Notes under the pieces: model-generated
What the model saw: only the letters and a program-made list of their open reading frames with translations
What the model was told of the DNA's origin: nothing
Database searches by the model: none
Part shown: positions 11,399-24,138 of the stretch, piece by piece
Numbering within the stretch: position 1 is the first letter of the stretch
Layout: the number at the start of each line of letters is the position of its first letter
From: Acephala macrosclerotiorum
Lineage: Eukaryota > Ascomycota > Leotiomycetes > Helotiales > Mollisiaceae
Assembly: GCA_014904845.1 (NCBI GenBank)
Contig: MU119648.1
Location: forward strand, 1-33,950
Reading direction: 5' to 3'
Length of the DNA: 33,950 nucleotides
Position numbers and translations under genes: made by a program

Positions 11399-14300
11399 AT
11401 TGTTTTTCTATATAACGAGTTCGTTTTAAGTCTCGAAAAAAAAAACTAGAAAAAGAAAAAAAATTCGCTTTAAATAAAGAATTTAAAACTCGAAATTTTT
11501 CAAATTATTGTCGTTTTTTTCTAAGAATTTGATAATTTTTTTAATATTTCTATTAGTATTAAACTTTTTTGTAATTTATTTTCTTTTTTTTTTAAAATTT
11601 AATAAAAAGAAAAAAAGTAAACGAATTTCAAATTTAGATTTATTATTAAAAATAATCAAATACTTTTAATTATTTTCTATAAATATTATTAATTTTTCAA
11701 TTTCGTATTTAAAAAAAATTTATTATTAAAAAAAAAATTTATTTTAAAATATTGAAAAATTAATTTGATTTGAATTACAATTTGTTTTTGTTAATAAATA
11801 TACAAATATTTATTATTAAACGAGTTTTAATAGTTTAATTATTGAAAAATTTTATATTGAATAGTAAAATAATTTAAAAATTTCGCGCAATAGATTATAT
11901 TGAAAATTGTATCGATTTTTTTAAATTGAATACTATCGAGAAAAAATTAATTATTAAAAAGTTCTTAAAATCGATTTTTGAAAAGAGTTTGAAATTTGTT
12001 ATAAATTTTTTTGAGTTTTTCGTAGATAATATTACCGATGATTCTTTTGTTAGTATTAATAAGTATTAAATTTACGAGAAATAAAATAAGAAAATTAAAA
12101 TTCTTAGAATTTTCTACGTATTTTTAATCGATAAAAATCTTTATTTTATAGACGTATAATTTTAATTTTTAAAGTTTTTTTTTTACAATATTTAATTGAA
12201 TTTATTTTAAAAAATTTTTAATTAAAATTCGATTTTTAATATTAAAAAAAAAATTTATTTAAATAATTTTTTTAAAGAATCGAAACAATTAATTTATTGT
12301 TTTTTTATAATTATTAAATCGCGAATAAATTATTTGAAGTTTACTAGAAAAAAAAAATTTAACGTACAATAAATCTAAATTTTAAAATATATTTATTTTT
12401 TTTTCGTAGAAAAATTAATTAATTTTATCGTTTTAATAAAATCTAATAAATTAAAAAAAAATAATAAAATAAATTTTTTTTTTTTTTAAAAAATCGATAA
12501 AATAATAATTACAATTTGAAATTCGTTTATAAAAATTGAATAATAAAAAAGAAATACGCATTATATAAAAAAAAAATTCACTAGAAAAAATTTATTAATA
12601 ATAGAATTTTAATATATTAATTTCTTTAAAAAAAAATAATAAAATATTTTTTTTTTCGTTTATTTAAAAAAATCTTATAAAATAAAAATTATTACAATTT
12701 TTAAATCAATAAATAATTTAATCGAAAAAACAAAAATAAAAATAATAAAAACTCGCAAAAATTAAAATCGATTTTTCGTTAATATTTTTTATTTATATTG
12801 AAAAATAGTAAAAATATTTATAAATCAAAAACGAATATTAAAATAGATTTAAACAAATTAAAAATTTTTTTTTTAGTATACAATTTATAAATTTTGAATA
12901 ATTGTATTTTTATAATTTTAATTTGTTTTTTATTGTTTTTAAAGTACAAATCGAAATTCTCGTAAAACGTTATATAATAAATTCGATAAAATTGTTTAAT
13001 AAACGAGTATTTGTAAATATTGTAAATAGTATTTAAATTTTTAATACGATTAATAAAATTCAAAGTATCAAAAAAAATAACGTTTAATTTTTAAGTATTA
13101 TTTATATTGTACGTATAATCAATTATTGAACGTATATTATTTAATTGAAACTCGCGAATTGATTAAAATAAATTAGTATTAAATTGCGATAAAATAGTAA
13201 TAATTTTATATTTTTTTAATATAAACATAAATATATTATAGTATTTCTTATTATTAGTAGTAGATTTCTTGGATTTGATTAACGTAAAAATCGAAATAAA
13301 AAAAAAAGTAAATTGAAAAATTCGAAAAATTCGAAAAATTTGAAAAAATAGAAAATTTTATACGAAAAAATTAATAATAGTAATATTGTTATTATTATTA
13401 TCGCTAGTTAATAAAATTGATTAAAAAAGTAAAATATTAACGTTAATAATTTTTTGAGATTTAGTATTTCGAATATTTATATTATTAATAATAACGATCG
13501 ATTATTTTTTAGATTTATTTATAAAAATTGAAAAAAAAATTTTAATATATTTTTCAATTATTAAAAGTTTACAAAAATAAAAAATAAAATATAGTTTTTT
13601 TAAATTTATTTTATTTAAATTTATAATTATTAAATTATTATTTGTATTTTTTAAATATATTAATATTTTTTTATAATCGACAAATTGAAAAAGTATTTTT
13701 ATAAATAATATATTGTAAATTTTGTTTTTTTTGATAATAATTATATTAATAATTTTAATAATTTCATGAGACGTAAAACGCTTTATATAGAATATTTATT
13801 CGAGTTTTTAATATATATATTTACTGTAAAATTTATTAATAAAACTTTTAATAAATTATTAAAATATTTAAACTCGAAAAAGAATTTTTTGATTATAACG
13901 TTTAAATATATTATTAAAAGTTTTAATTAAATTAAATCGAGTTTATTAAAACGTAATACGCGATTTTTGAATTTTGTTTATTTTAAAAAGAAAGTTTTTA
14001 TTTAAAATTGTATATTATTTTAAATTTTTTTTAGAAAATTTCAAAATAATACTATTTTCAATTTTTTTTTTTATTTAATTAAAATTTTTTTATTACGTTT
14101 TTAATTTTTATAAATTTATTATTAATATTATTAATTGTAATTGCTTTTTTTTCAAGTAGTAATCTATTAATAATTTTTTATAGATTATTGAAATCGCGTT
14201 ATACGATTTATATAAATGTATTATAATTATTTTCGTTTTGTTTTTTATACGTAAAATTTGTATTTTTAAAATTTAATAAAATATTTTTTTGAAATATAAT

Positions 14301-17300
14301 AATAATATTGTAAAAATTTCGAAAATAAAAATAAAAATTGTAAAATTTGCGCGTAAAAAAATAATATAATAAATTGATTGAATTTTGAAAATAAAAAACG
14401 TATAAATTTAAAAAAAAAAATTTTATTAGTAAAATCGAAAAAAATTATAAATTTTTATATTTGTAAAAAAATTATACAAAAAAAACAAACAAATATTTTT
14501 ACGTTTTAAATAATTGAAAATTGTAAAATTTGTTTGTTTTTACGAAAATTTTTTTTAAAATGTATTAATATATATAATTGAAATATTATAACGTTAATTT
14601 TAAATAAAAAATTTTAAAAATTTTAAATAAATAGTTTTATATTGATTTTTTATAAAGCGTATTAAATGAATTTTGAAAAAAAAAAAATAGAAAAAACAAA
14701 TATATATAAATTTTTAAAAAAATTCGTCGTAAAATATTCAAATAAATAAAATATATTCGATTAATAAAATTATTTGTATATAAAATAATACAAATTAGAA
14801 TTTTAAAAAAATAAAAAAAGAAATAAATAATATTAAAAAGAAATTGTAATTTTTAAATTGATATAAAATTGAAAAATTGTAATTAAAAAATTTTAAAAAA
14901 AAGAAAAAAAAAAATTGAAAAAAGTTTTTTTATAAATTATAATAAATATTGTATTAATAAATATTTGTACAATTTGAATGTAATTAAATATAATCGAAAT
15001 ATATTTAAATATATTGAAATATATTTAAAAATATTCGAATATATTAAAAAATGTTTTTTGTAAATCTCAAAAATCAAAATCTTTTAAAATTTTTTTAAAA
15101 AAAAAAAAACAATATAATCTCGTTTTTTTATATAATAAAATCGTTTTAATTACAATAAAAAAAAATAAAACTTTTAAAATATAAATAAAATTTATTAAAA
15201 TAAATAAAAACATATTAAAAAAAATCGATAAAAAAATAAAATTATTATAAATAGAAAAAAAAAAAATTTTTAATTAAAAAATCGCTATTATTTTAAAGTT
15301 TAATAAGTTTTTCTAATTTATTTAATTTTTAAAAAATTATATATATTTATTTTTTTCGATTTCATTGAATTTAAAAATACGAATTATAATTTTAATTTTT
15401 TTTTCAATTTTTTAAGTATTTTATTTATTATAAAATTTTTTAATCGTTTTTTTTTTTATATTTATATTTTTATTATTATTGAAATCAACGAATTTAATAA
15501 TATTCTCGTTTTTATTATTATTTAAAAAATTTCAATATTTATTTTTTTTAATAAATTTTTTTAAACGATTTTTAATATATAATTTTCGAATTATTATTTC
15601 GTTTATTTTTTCAAATAAATAATTTTTTTTTAATTAATTTATTTAACGAATTCAATATAAATTTAATTATTTGTATAGTAATTTAATATTTTTAAATATA
15701 TTTTAATTAATGAATTTAATATTATATATTAAAACGAAATTTTTTTCTTGAATTGATTTTTTTTGTATTTGATAATAAACGTCGAAATATATTTGATTTT
15801 ATTTATAATTATACTTTTTTTTTAATTTCAATTTTTTTATATTTTTATTTCGCATTTTAATTTATTTAATTTTTAACTCAAAAAACTTTACTCGATTATA
15901 TATTTCGTTTTAATCGAAAATTTTCTAAGTAAAAAATCGAATTTTAATAAATAAAACAATTTTTTTATTATAAATTATATAGAATAGCGTATATTCAATT
16001 GATTTATAAATAGTCGTTCGATTCGCAAAAAAAATAATTAATAAATATTTTAATTAATTTTTTTGGTTTTTTTTCGTTAAAGTAATTAATATAATAATAA
16101 TAAATTAATATTTTCGTTCAATTATTTTATTTATTTTCAAATTGTATATAAAAATAATAATTCGTTTAATTTTGAATTTATTTAATTTTTTGATAATAAT
16201 TTTTTTGAATTTGAATTTTTCGTTCAATTTTATATAATTGAAAACGTTGTATTTATAAATAAATTTAATAATTTTTTTAAAAATCGAATTTTTTATTAAT
16301 TTAATTTCAATTTAATTGAAAAAATTATTTCGTATTACAATTAAATTATTGAATATTTTATATTATAAAAATTTAATTATATTTATTTCAATACAATAAA
16401 ATAACAAAATTACTTTTTGAAAATATAAAGTTTTTTTGTATTTTTTTTTATTTTTATATTGATAATTACTACAATTTACTATGAAATTTCAAATGTTTTT
16501 ATAGTACTTTTTTCAATAATATCGATTAATTACTCGATAATAAATACTTTTTTTTTTAGTATATTTAAATTTATTATATAATTCAATTATAATTATTATA
16601 TATTATTTTAAATCGTTTAAAATAAATCGAAATAAATAAAATTTAATAATATTTTTTTATAGTATTTTATTTCAAATATTGTAATCGACGAATTTTTAAA
16701 TTAATTTGCGAAATTCTATTTTCGAAAATTATTTTAATCGTTTTAAAATTGTTAAATACTAAATAATATTTTGAGAATAATTCGAATAATTATTATCAAA
16801 AAAAAAAATAATATTATTATCGTTATTATTATTTAGTAATTTATTGATTTTAAAAAAAGCGATTAATACGACGTATACAAAAAATGCGATTAATATCGAA
16901 AATTGAAAATTAAAAATATCAAATTTAAATTTTTTTTTTCAAATTTAATTTAATAATTCAAACAAATATTCTCGTTTTACGTATTTATTTTCAATTACAA
17001 ACGATTTATTTTCAATTTTTCGATTAATTTTACGTTTTTTAATCGAAATTAAAATTATTTTAATATAATTAAATTCGATTACAATAAATTTATTAATATA
17101 TTTTTTTTTTTTAAATTGTCGTTTTTTATTCGCGATTTTTTGAATAATTAGTTTGTAATAATATAAATATTTTTTTTAATATATTTGATTTCGAAATCGA
17201 ATAATCGTATTTAAATAAATCAATAAATAATCAAAATACTAAAAAAATTTATTATTATTCGATTTAATTAAACGATAAATGTATTAACGTTCGTTTTAAA

Positions 17301-20300
17301 AATAAAATAAACGTTATATAATTAAAATCGTAATTTGCGAAAATATTTTAAAAATTTTCGATATTTTCTTTTTATCGTATTATAATTTCATTTAATAGTA
17401 TTTCAAAGTTTTAATTTGTATCGAATTATTCGTTTTCGTTTTTTGTCGTTATATTAATCGAGTATTTTTTTATATTTTTATTGATTAATATTGATACTTA
17501 AAATAATTATTTTCTATTTATTAATAAAATCGTAATAAATTTTGTAAAATATTGAAATCGTTATAAATTTGTTTTATAAAAATATTATAGCAACTTTCTA
17601 CTTTTTTCTTTATTCGAAAAATTCGTTTTTTTTAATTAATCGATATAACGATTTAATAATAATATTAAAATATTGAATTTATATTTTATAATAAATACAA
17701 ATTCTAATAAAAATTTTAATTTCAAAAATATTATTATATTTAATCTATTTTAAAATTTTAATAATTTTTATACTTTCAAAAAAATACTTTTCAAAACTAT
17801 AAATAAAATCAATAATAATTATTTCGTTCTAATAAAATTGTAATTTGAGTTTTATACAAATTTGAATTTTTTCGATTCGATTTAATATTTTATTCAAATT
17901 TTGAATATATTTAAAAACGAATCGATAAATCTTTAAAAGTATTAATTCGTTATCGTAATTCGTATAAAATTTTTTGATTTTTATATTATTTAAAAATAGT
18001 ATCGCGATTTTAAAAAATACGTTTTTTAGAATTATTATAATAATTCGAACGAATTAAACTATAAAATTAATTAATTTTTGAGATAATATTATTATTTATA
18101 GAAATTTTAATAAAATTATAAAAATAATTATATTTTTATTTCGAACGTTTAATGTAAATTAATTGTATTTAAAAAAGAAATTTATTAAAAAAATACAAAA
18201 ATATTCGATAAACTTTTTAGAAAATTTATTTACGAAAAAAAATATATTAACGTTTTTTAAAATAATCGAATTTATTTTTATAATCGCATTAATTAATCAA
18301 TAAATTTTATCGATTTTTTTCGCGATTAGAAATTATAGATTTTACTAAAAATTATCGCTTTTTTCGAGTATTTCGCGATTAAATCGATTTTGAAATATTT
18401 TTATTATAATCGAAAACAAAATTTTAAAATAATAGAAATTTTTTTTTATTACGTTATATATTAAATTGTTTTAATACGAATAAATAAATTAATATTTTTA
18501 TAAATTTTAAAAAAAAAATTTTAATTAAATATTATTATTTTTTTACGATTAAATATTATTTTATTGAATATTTCTTTTTTAGATTTTTATAATTAATTTT
18601 CGATAAATAAAAATATTAATTACTTAAAAATAAATCGTAATTTTTTTAATATTAAAACAATTTGCAATAATAAATATTTTATATATTTTTTAATATATTT
18701 TTAAAATATTTTTCGTATTTTAAATCGTTCGAATTAATTTTTTCGTTTTTTAAAAATTTTTTTAATTTTATCAATTAAATCAATAAATCGTATTTTTTTA
18801 AACTTAAATTTATATATCGTATTAACGTTTATATTAAATAGTTTTAAATTGAAATTGTTTAACAATAAAATTATTTTTTTTATTCGAGTTTTTTTTTTCG
18901 TTTTTATATTCGAAAATTTTTCGATTTTATTCTTTTTTAATAAAATAAAATAATTAATATTTCGTATTGTTTTTTAAATATTTTTTTTTGATATTCACAT
19001 TTAAAAATAATAATACTATTATAAAAAAATATTTTTTTATTTTTTTATTAAAAATTTTTTTATTCAAAATCTCGTTTATTTTTTTTTTATTAAAAAAAAA
19101 ATCGATTTATAAAAAATCGAAAAAAATGATTTCGTTTTTTGTATTATTTTATTTGTATTTTTTTTTAAATTAATAATACTTATTTCAATCGTATTTATTC
19201 TATATAAAATAATATTAAAAAAATTTTATAAAAAATAAAAAATAAAATTTTTTTTATTAAAATATAAAAACTATTTACGAATTTTAATATTATATTATTC
19301 TTTAATAGTATTAGTATTTAATTTCTCGCGTTGTATTTTTTTTTTCGATATTTTTTCGATTTGAAAATATATACGAATATAATAATTTTTAATAATTTGA
19401 TACAAATAAGTTTTCAAGAGAAAAACAATTATAATTATACAAATAAAATTAAAAATTTTAAAATCTCGAAATATATTATTTTACAAATTATTATTTCTAT
19501 ATTCAATTTGTATTTTTATTATAACGACAAATAATTGTTTCAAAAAAATTTTCTTTGTATTATTTAAAAAAAAAAAAAAAATTTATATTCGATTTTATAT
19601 TCAATTTTTATTTTTATAATTATTATTTCAATAAATTCGAAATTCTATTTAATAATAATAAACAATTAAAAGTTTTCAACGTTTATAATAATATTATTGA
19701 AATTTCGAATTATATACGTAAAAACAATACAATACTTTGTTTTAATATTTAATATTTTGCATTTTTTATTCGAATTAATTAATTTAAATAAATTAAAATA
19801 TAATTTAAAAATAATAATAATATACTTTTTTTAAATTAGTAATGAAAAATCGATTTTTACGAGATTAATTTCAAATATTACAAAGTTTTTAATAACAAAA
19901 ACAAATTAATTCGTTTTTTTAAACATTTTGTAAAAATTCTAAAAAAATTGTTTTATAAAATCAATAATTTTTAGTATTTCTTTTATTATAATAATCTCAA
20001 CATTTATCAAAATCAAATAATAAGCGTTGTTTTTTTACTATTAATTAGTAATTATTATAATAAAATTTAATATTTTCAAAGTATTAATAATTATTATTTT
20101 TTTTTTTTGAATTTTTAAAAACGATATTATATTTTTAAAAAGTTTTCGCGATAAAGTTTTATTAATAGAATTATTATTTTTAGCGTTAAATTATTATTTT
20201 AAAGTCTTATTTTTTGATTGATTTATATTTATTTTTTCTCGTTTTTCGTTTTAAACGTTTTGTAAAATTTATCGTTATAATTCGATCTTTAAATACTTTT

Positions 20301-22912
20301 TTTCTATTTTTGTTTTTCGTCGAAAGTTTTCTCGTATATTTTGAATTTTGTTTTTCGATTTACTCGTTGTTATCGTATTTATTATTATTGTATTTATCGG
20401 TAATTCTTTATAGAATTTATTAATAATCGCTCTATTAAAACTTTGAATATTAATATTATTACTATTAAAAATATATAACAATAAATTCAATTTTTTTAAA
20501 AAAAATTTATTAATACTAGTTTTACTTTTTTTTAAAATAGTAAATTGAATAAATTCTTGAATTTTTTATATATTTTTAAAGCGTTTATCGAAATTATAAT
20601 TAAAAAGTTTTTTAATTATTTGTTTTATAATTTGATTATATTAACGTCGATTGTTTTTAAATGTAAACGATCGCGAAAATCGATTACGATTTTAGAAACT
20701 ATAATATTATTAATCGTTTTTTCGATAGTAATATTTACGATTAATTAATTCATTTATAAATAAATAACAATTCACGAAAAAGTAATTAACGAAGAAATCG
20801 ATTTTTTTGTTTTTTATTTACTCGAAATACTCGAAGTAGTATTATTCGCTCTATTGATCGTTATATACAACGTTGATTTTTATTACATTTTTTTGAACGA
20901 TCGGCGATATATTTTGCAAAAGTTCAATTAACGTTGAATTATATAAAGTTTTATATTTACTTTTTCTTATATTACTATATTTTTCTCGTTTACAATTAAA
21001 AATTTTTCTTTGTTTATATTCTCGTAAAAAAACAAACTAATTTTGATTTTAATTTATAAAAATTATAATATTATTCAATTTTTAAACTATTTTTATAGTA
21101 TTAATATTTAAAGCGATTTTCAAATCATTAAATAATACGAAAAAAAAAAAAAAGTTTTTTAGTTTTTTAATAAAATCGTTTATTTAAATTGAAAGTTTTA
21201 ATACGAATATTTATCGAGTTTTTTAAATTTGAATAATACGTAAAATCGAAAATTGAAATTCGATATAAGTTTTCTTAATAATTGCGTACATTTTTCATTG
21301 AATTTTTTTTATAAATAATTCGAATAAAACAAAAAATAATAAATTATTAATTGTATTTAAAATTATTTTTTATATTACGATATTTAAATATTTTTATCAA
21401 ATTTTCGAGTATTTTAAATCGTTAATTTTATTGTATTATTATTTCTTTTTTTTATATTTATATACGATAATCGTTTTTTTATATATTTTATTGTAATTGT
21501 AAATAAATATTTCTATCGATTTTTAATCGATTTTTTTGAAAATTCGTTTTTTAATATACATTGAAAGTCTTTTTATAAACTCGCGTTTTTAATATTATTT
21601 GTTTAATTTGTTTCATTTAATTAATTCTTTAAATATTTAATCGAATAAATTTATATACGTTTTTATTATTAAAAGATTTTTCGTAAATTAATCGATAATT
21701 TTATATAAAAATTTTATATTTATTCAATAATACTTTCAATTATATTCGTGAAATTCTTTTTTTAAAACGTCGTAAAATTCTTTTTTCAAATAATTTTCAA
21801 TATTATACTTTAATATAAATTGAATTTACTTTTTGTAAATCAAATTAATATATCGCAAAAATTGTATTTTTTTGATTTTTAAAGTAATTTTATAGTTTTT
21901 ATATATATCGTCGTATTATTTTAAAAAAATCGTAATATTATTTCTTTTGAATCAAAATATTTTAAAAACTCCAAAAAAAAACATTTATAATTTTAATACG
22001 AATATATATTTCTTAAAATTTTATATTTTTAAAAAATTGTTTTTATTATTTATAAAAAATTTCTTAAAAAAAATCGATAACGTAATTAGAATAAAAATAT
22101 TTTTTATCGAAAAAAATAAATTTTAGCGCGAATAATTTACTAATTTTAGTTTTTAAATTGAAAATTGATTTAATAATTTAAAAATGCGAATTTTCGAATT
22201 ATTATTTTCAAGTGAAATTCGTTTTAAAAATTGATTTTTATTTATATCGTTTTCTTATAAAAAAAATTTTATTTTAATTTTTATTCGAAATTTTATTTGT
22301 TTGTTTATTTTAATAAAATATATTTTTCAAATAAATATTTTTTTAATCAATTTTTTTCGATTAAAATTTCTTATTTCAATTTTTTTCGTATTATTTTTTA
22401 AAATTTGAAACTTATTTTAATTTTATTATTTCAATTTAAAAACGATTACAAACGATTCGCGAATTGTAATTTTTAAAAAAATTAAAATTAAAATATAAAA
22501 CAATAAAACAATTTCGTTTTTTAATACTATAATTTCTTTTTTTTTTCGTATTAAAATTTTCTTTTTTATATTTCAATTTCTACTAGAAATAGAATCAATT
22601 ACTATAAATAATTATTACGAATTTTTTTTTTTTTTTTCTATATTCGTTTTAATATTAATTATCTCAAATAATTTAATATATAATTTTTATAAATTAATAT
22701 TTTTTTACAATTTCGCAATCTTATAATTAAATTATTTAATTTCGAATAATATAATCAAAACAAAAAGTTTTTATTAATTGATTTTTAATTTTTAATTTTT
22801 AATAATTTGAGTTTTTTTTAATAGTAATAAAAAACAAAATATACAAATTGTATATAAACAGTTTTCAACAAAATCCATTGGAATAATTTATTTTTTGACG
22901 TCGTTTTACTAA
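11399..22912. repeat. Interior of the LTR element, no readable genes
   Basis: 11.5 kb of nearly pure AT with scattered CpG. Open frames of 60-85 codons (for example near 12818-13063, 18967-19752 and 20214-20748) consist of Phe, Ile, Lys, Asn, Tyr and Leu without domain motifs, and are taken as chance frames. The stretch near 20640-20930 is slightly richer in CpG and may be less degraded coding sequence. Short tandem arrays occur at 13314-13348 and about 14995-15050. Confidence 0.6.
13314..13348. repeat. Short tandem repeat (TTCGAAAAAT)n
   Basis: A ten-base unit TTCGAAAAAT is repeated about three and a half times, with one TTTG variant in which C has become T. It lies inside the LTR element. 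Confidence 0.6.
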
Positions 22913-23171
22913 TGTAAAAAAACAATAAAATACAAAACAAAAAAATTCAATCGTAAATCAATTCGTTTTAATTAATAAATTAAATTCATTCGAAATAATT
23001 CGTAATTTGTAAATCAATCAATCAATCAATCAAAATAAAAATAGAAAAAATTATTAATTAGTTTATAATAAACGAAAACTCTTTATATACTAAAAAATAC
23101 GTAATTAATACTACTCTCGAAACTAATTATTTATAAAGATTTTTGAAAAGAAAATATATAGTTTTATTACA
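22913..23171. repeat. Right LTR (259 bp)
   Basis: Starts TGTAAAAAAACAATAAAATA and ends TTTTATTACA. It has the same length as the left LTR with no indels. It keeps the run CAATCAATCAATCAATCA where the left copy reads CAATCAATTAATCAATTA, but has lost most of its G residues to A. Confidence 0.85.
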
Positions 23172-24060
23172 ATATATAATTTTAATTTTAAATTTTAGAA
23201 TTAAACGAAATAATTTAATTATTTTGAGTTTAAATTTTAAACAAATAAATAATATTATTATTTTTTTAAAAAAAGAATTCAATTTATAAATTTATTTATT
23301 TTTTTTATTTTAAATTTAATATTTTAATTAATTTTAAATTTTTTTTAAATAATTTTATTTTTTAATCAAAAAAATATTATTATAATAAAAAATAATAATA
23401 ATAATATTTATTTTATTACTATTAATATAAATAAAAAAAATAAATTAAATATTTATTTGAATTTTTTAAAAATTATAAAAAATGTAAATTCTTTTTTTTA
23501 TTTAAAAATATTTATATATATTATTAATATATTTCTTTATATTTTTTTATAGAAAAGTAATTAATATAAAATAAACTCGATTTTTAATTTAATAATTAGA
23601 AAACATTTCACGTTTTTTTATTTTATTTCAAATTATAAAAAAATATTTTCAAATTCTAATTATTTTAATATTTTTTAACGTTTTTTCTTTTAAAGAACTT
23701 TATTTGTTACAAAGTACTATAATAAAGTATTTAAAAATATTTTAGAGCAAGTTTTTTGTTTAAAGAATTGAAATATAATTACTAAAAAAAAGTTTGAAAA
23801 AAAGAAAAAAATTAGATTAAAATAAGAAAAAGATTCTAAGAATTTGTTTTATATCGAAGAAAAGTAGTTTCTAGGTTTTCTTTTGATTCAAATCATAGAT
23901 TTCTTTAGTCTTTAGTATATAGAATAGAAAGATTTTAGATTTATTATTGTATTTAAATTCTATATAATATTATATGCAAAAATCACGTAATTATTTAATA
24001 ATATTGAATAACTACTAATTATTCTATTCTATTCTATTCAATAGCTTAGTCATAAACTCG
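23172..24060. repeat. Right arm of the outer transposon, no readable gene
   Basis: AT-rich. From about 23690 it is poor in CpG but contains more CA, TG and AG words than the LTR interior (for example TTCTAGGTTTTCTTTTGATTC near 23870), so it looks less mutated. A short TTCTA tandem repeat lies at 24021-24038. No protein motif was recognised on either strand. Confidence 0.5.
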
Positions 24061-24138
24061 TTACTCTTATTCTATTGAATAATACTCAATATTATTCAAT
24101 AATTATTCAAATAATTGACTAATCCTTTCTCACACTGG
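24061..24138. repeat. Subterminal repeat and right terminus of the outer element
   Basis: TTACTCTTATTCTATTGAAT at 24061 repeats the word found at 6502. TATTCAATA-type words follow. The inverted terminus TTTCTCACACTGG ends at 24138, directly before the second ACCAAAG (24139-24145). Confidence 0.7.

Larger units (their letters stand above)
11140..23171 (-). mobile_element. LTR retrotransposon, about 12 kb, heavily RIP-degraded
   Basis: Two direct repeats of exactly 259 bp (11140-11398 and 22913-23171) align without gaps, differ only by transitions, and begin TGTAA and end TTACA as LTRs do. The tetranucleotide ATAT flanks the pair (11136-11139 and 23172-23175). This is a possible duplication, weak in such AT-rich sequence. 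Orientation is probably minus. On that strand a TTAGTAAAACGACGTC stretch follows the LTR, possibly a primer-binding site with TGG changed to TAG, and a GAAAAACAAT stretch precedes the other LTR as a weak polypurine tract. No gag or pol motif is readable. At 11.5 kb the interior is longer than a standard Ty3 or Copia element, so a further nested insertion is likely. Confidence 0.78.
6429..24138. mobile_element. Outer DNA transposon carrying nested elements, inserted in the monooxygenase gene
   Basis: The element starts CCAGTGTGAGAAA at 6429 and ends TTTCTCACACTGG at 24138, a perfect 13-bp terminal inverted repeat. It is flanked by a 7-bp duplication. The full span is 17.7 kb. Removing the Tigger-like element (6618-8750) and the LTR retrotransposon (11140-23171) leaves about 3.5 kb, a normal size for an autonomous cut-and-paste transposon. 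Both ends carry subterminal TATTCAATA-rich sequence and a shared TTACTCTTATTCTATT word. The interior is RIP-degraded and no transposase could be recognised, so the superfamily is open. A 7-bp duplication does not point clearly to hAT (8 bp) or Mutator-like (usually 9-11 bp). Confidence 0.8.

Noticed and set aside
9145..20748. Open frames of 60-85 codons in the AT-rich elements as possible small genes
   Set aside because: They are made almost only of Phe, Ile, Lys, Asn, Tyr and Leu, show no motif, lie inside transposons and are expected by chance at this composition.
1..24000. Mitochondrial origin of the AT-rich DNA
   Set aside because: LTRs, DDE transposase remnants, target duplications in nuclear-type genes and CpG retention all point to RIP-mutated nuclear transposons.
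6429..24138. A centromere made of nested RIPped retroelements
   Set aside because: The block is bounded by a clean target duplication in a single gene and is only 17.7 kb, with further genes and smaller islands beyond it. It is a dispersed insertion.
6429..24138. A small Starship-type giant element with cargo genes
   Set aside because: No tyrosine-recombinase captain or cargo gene is visible, and the length is explained by two nested transposons.
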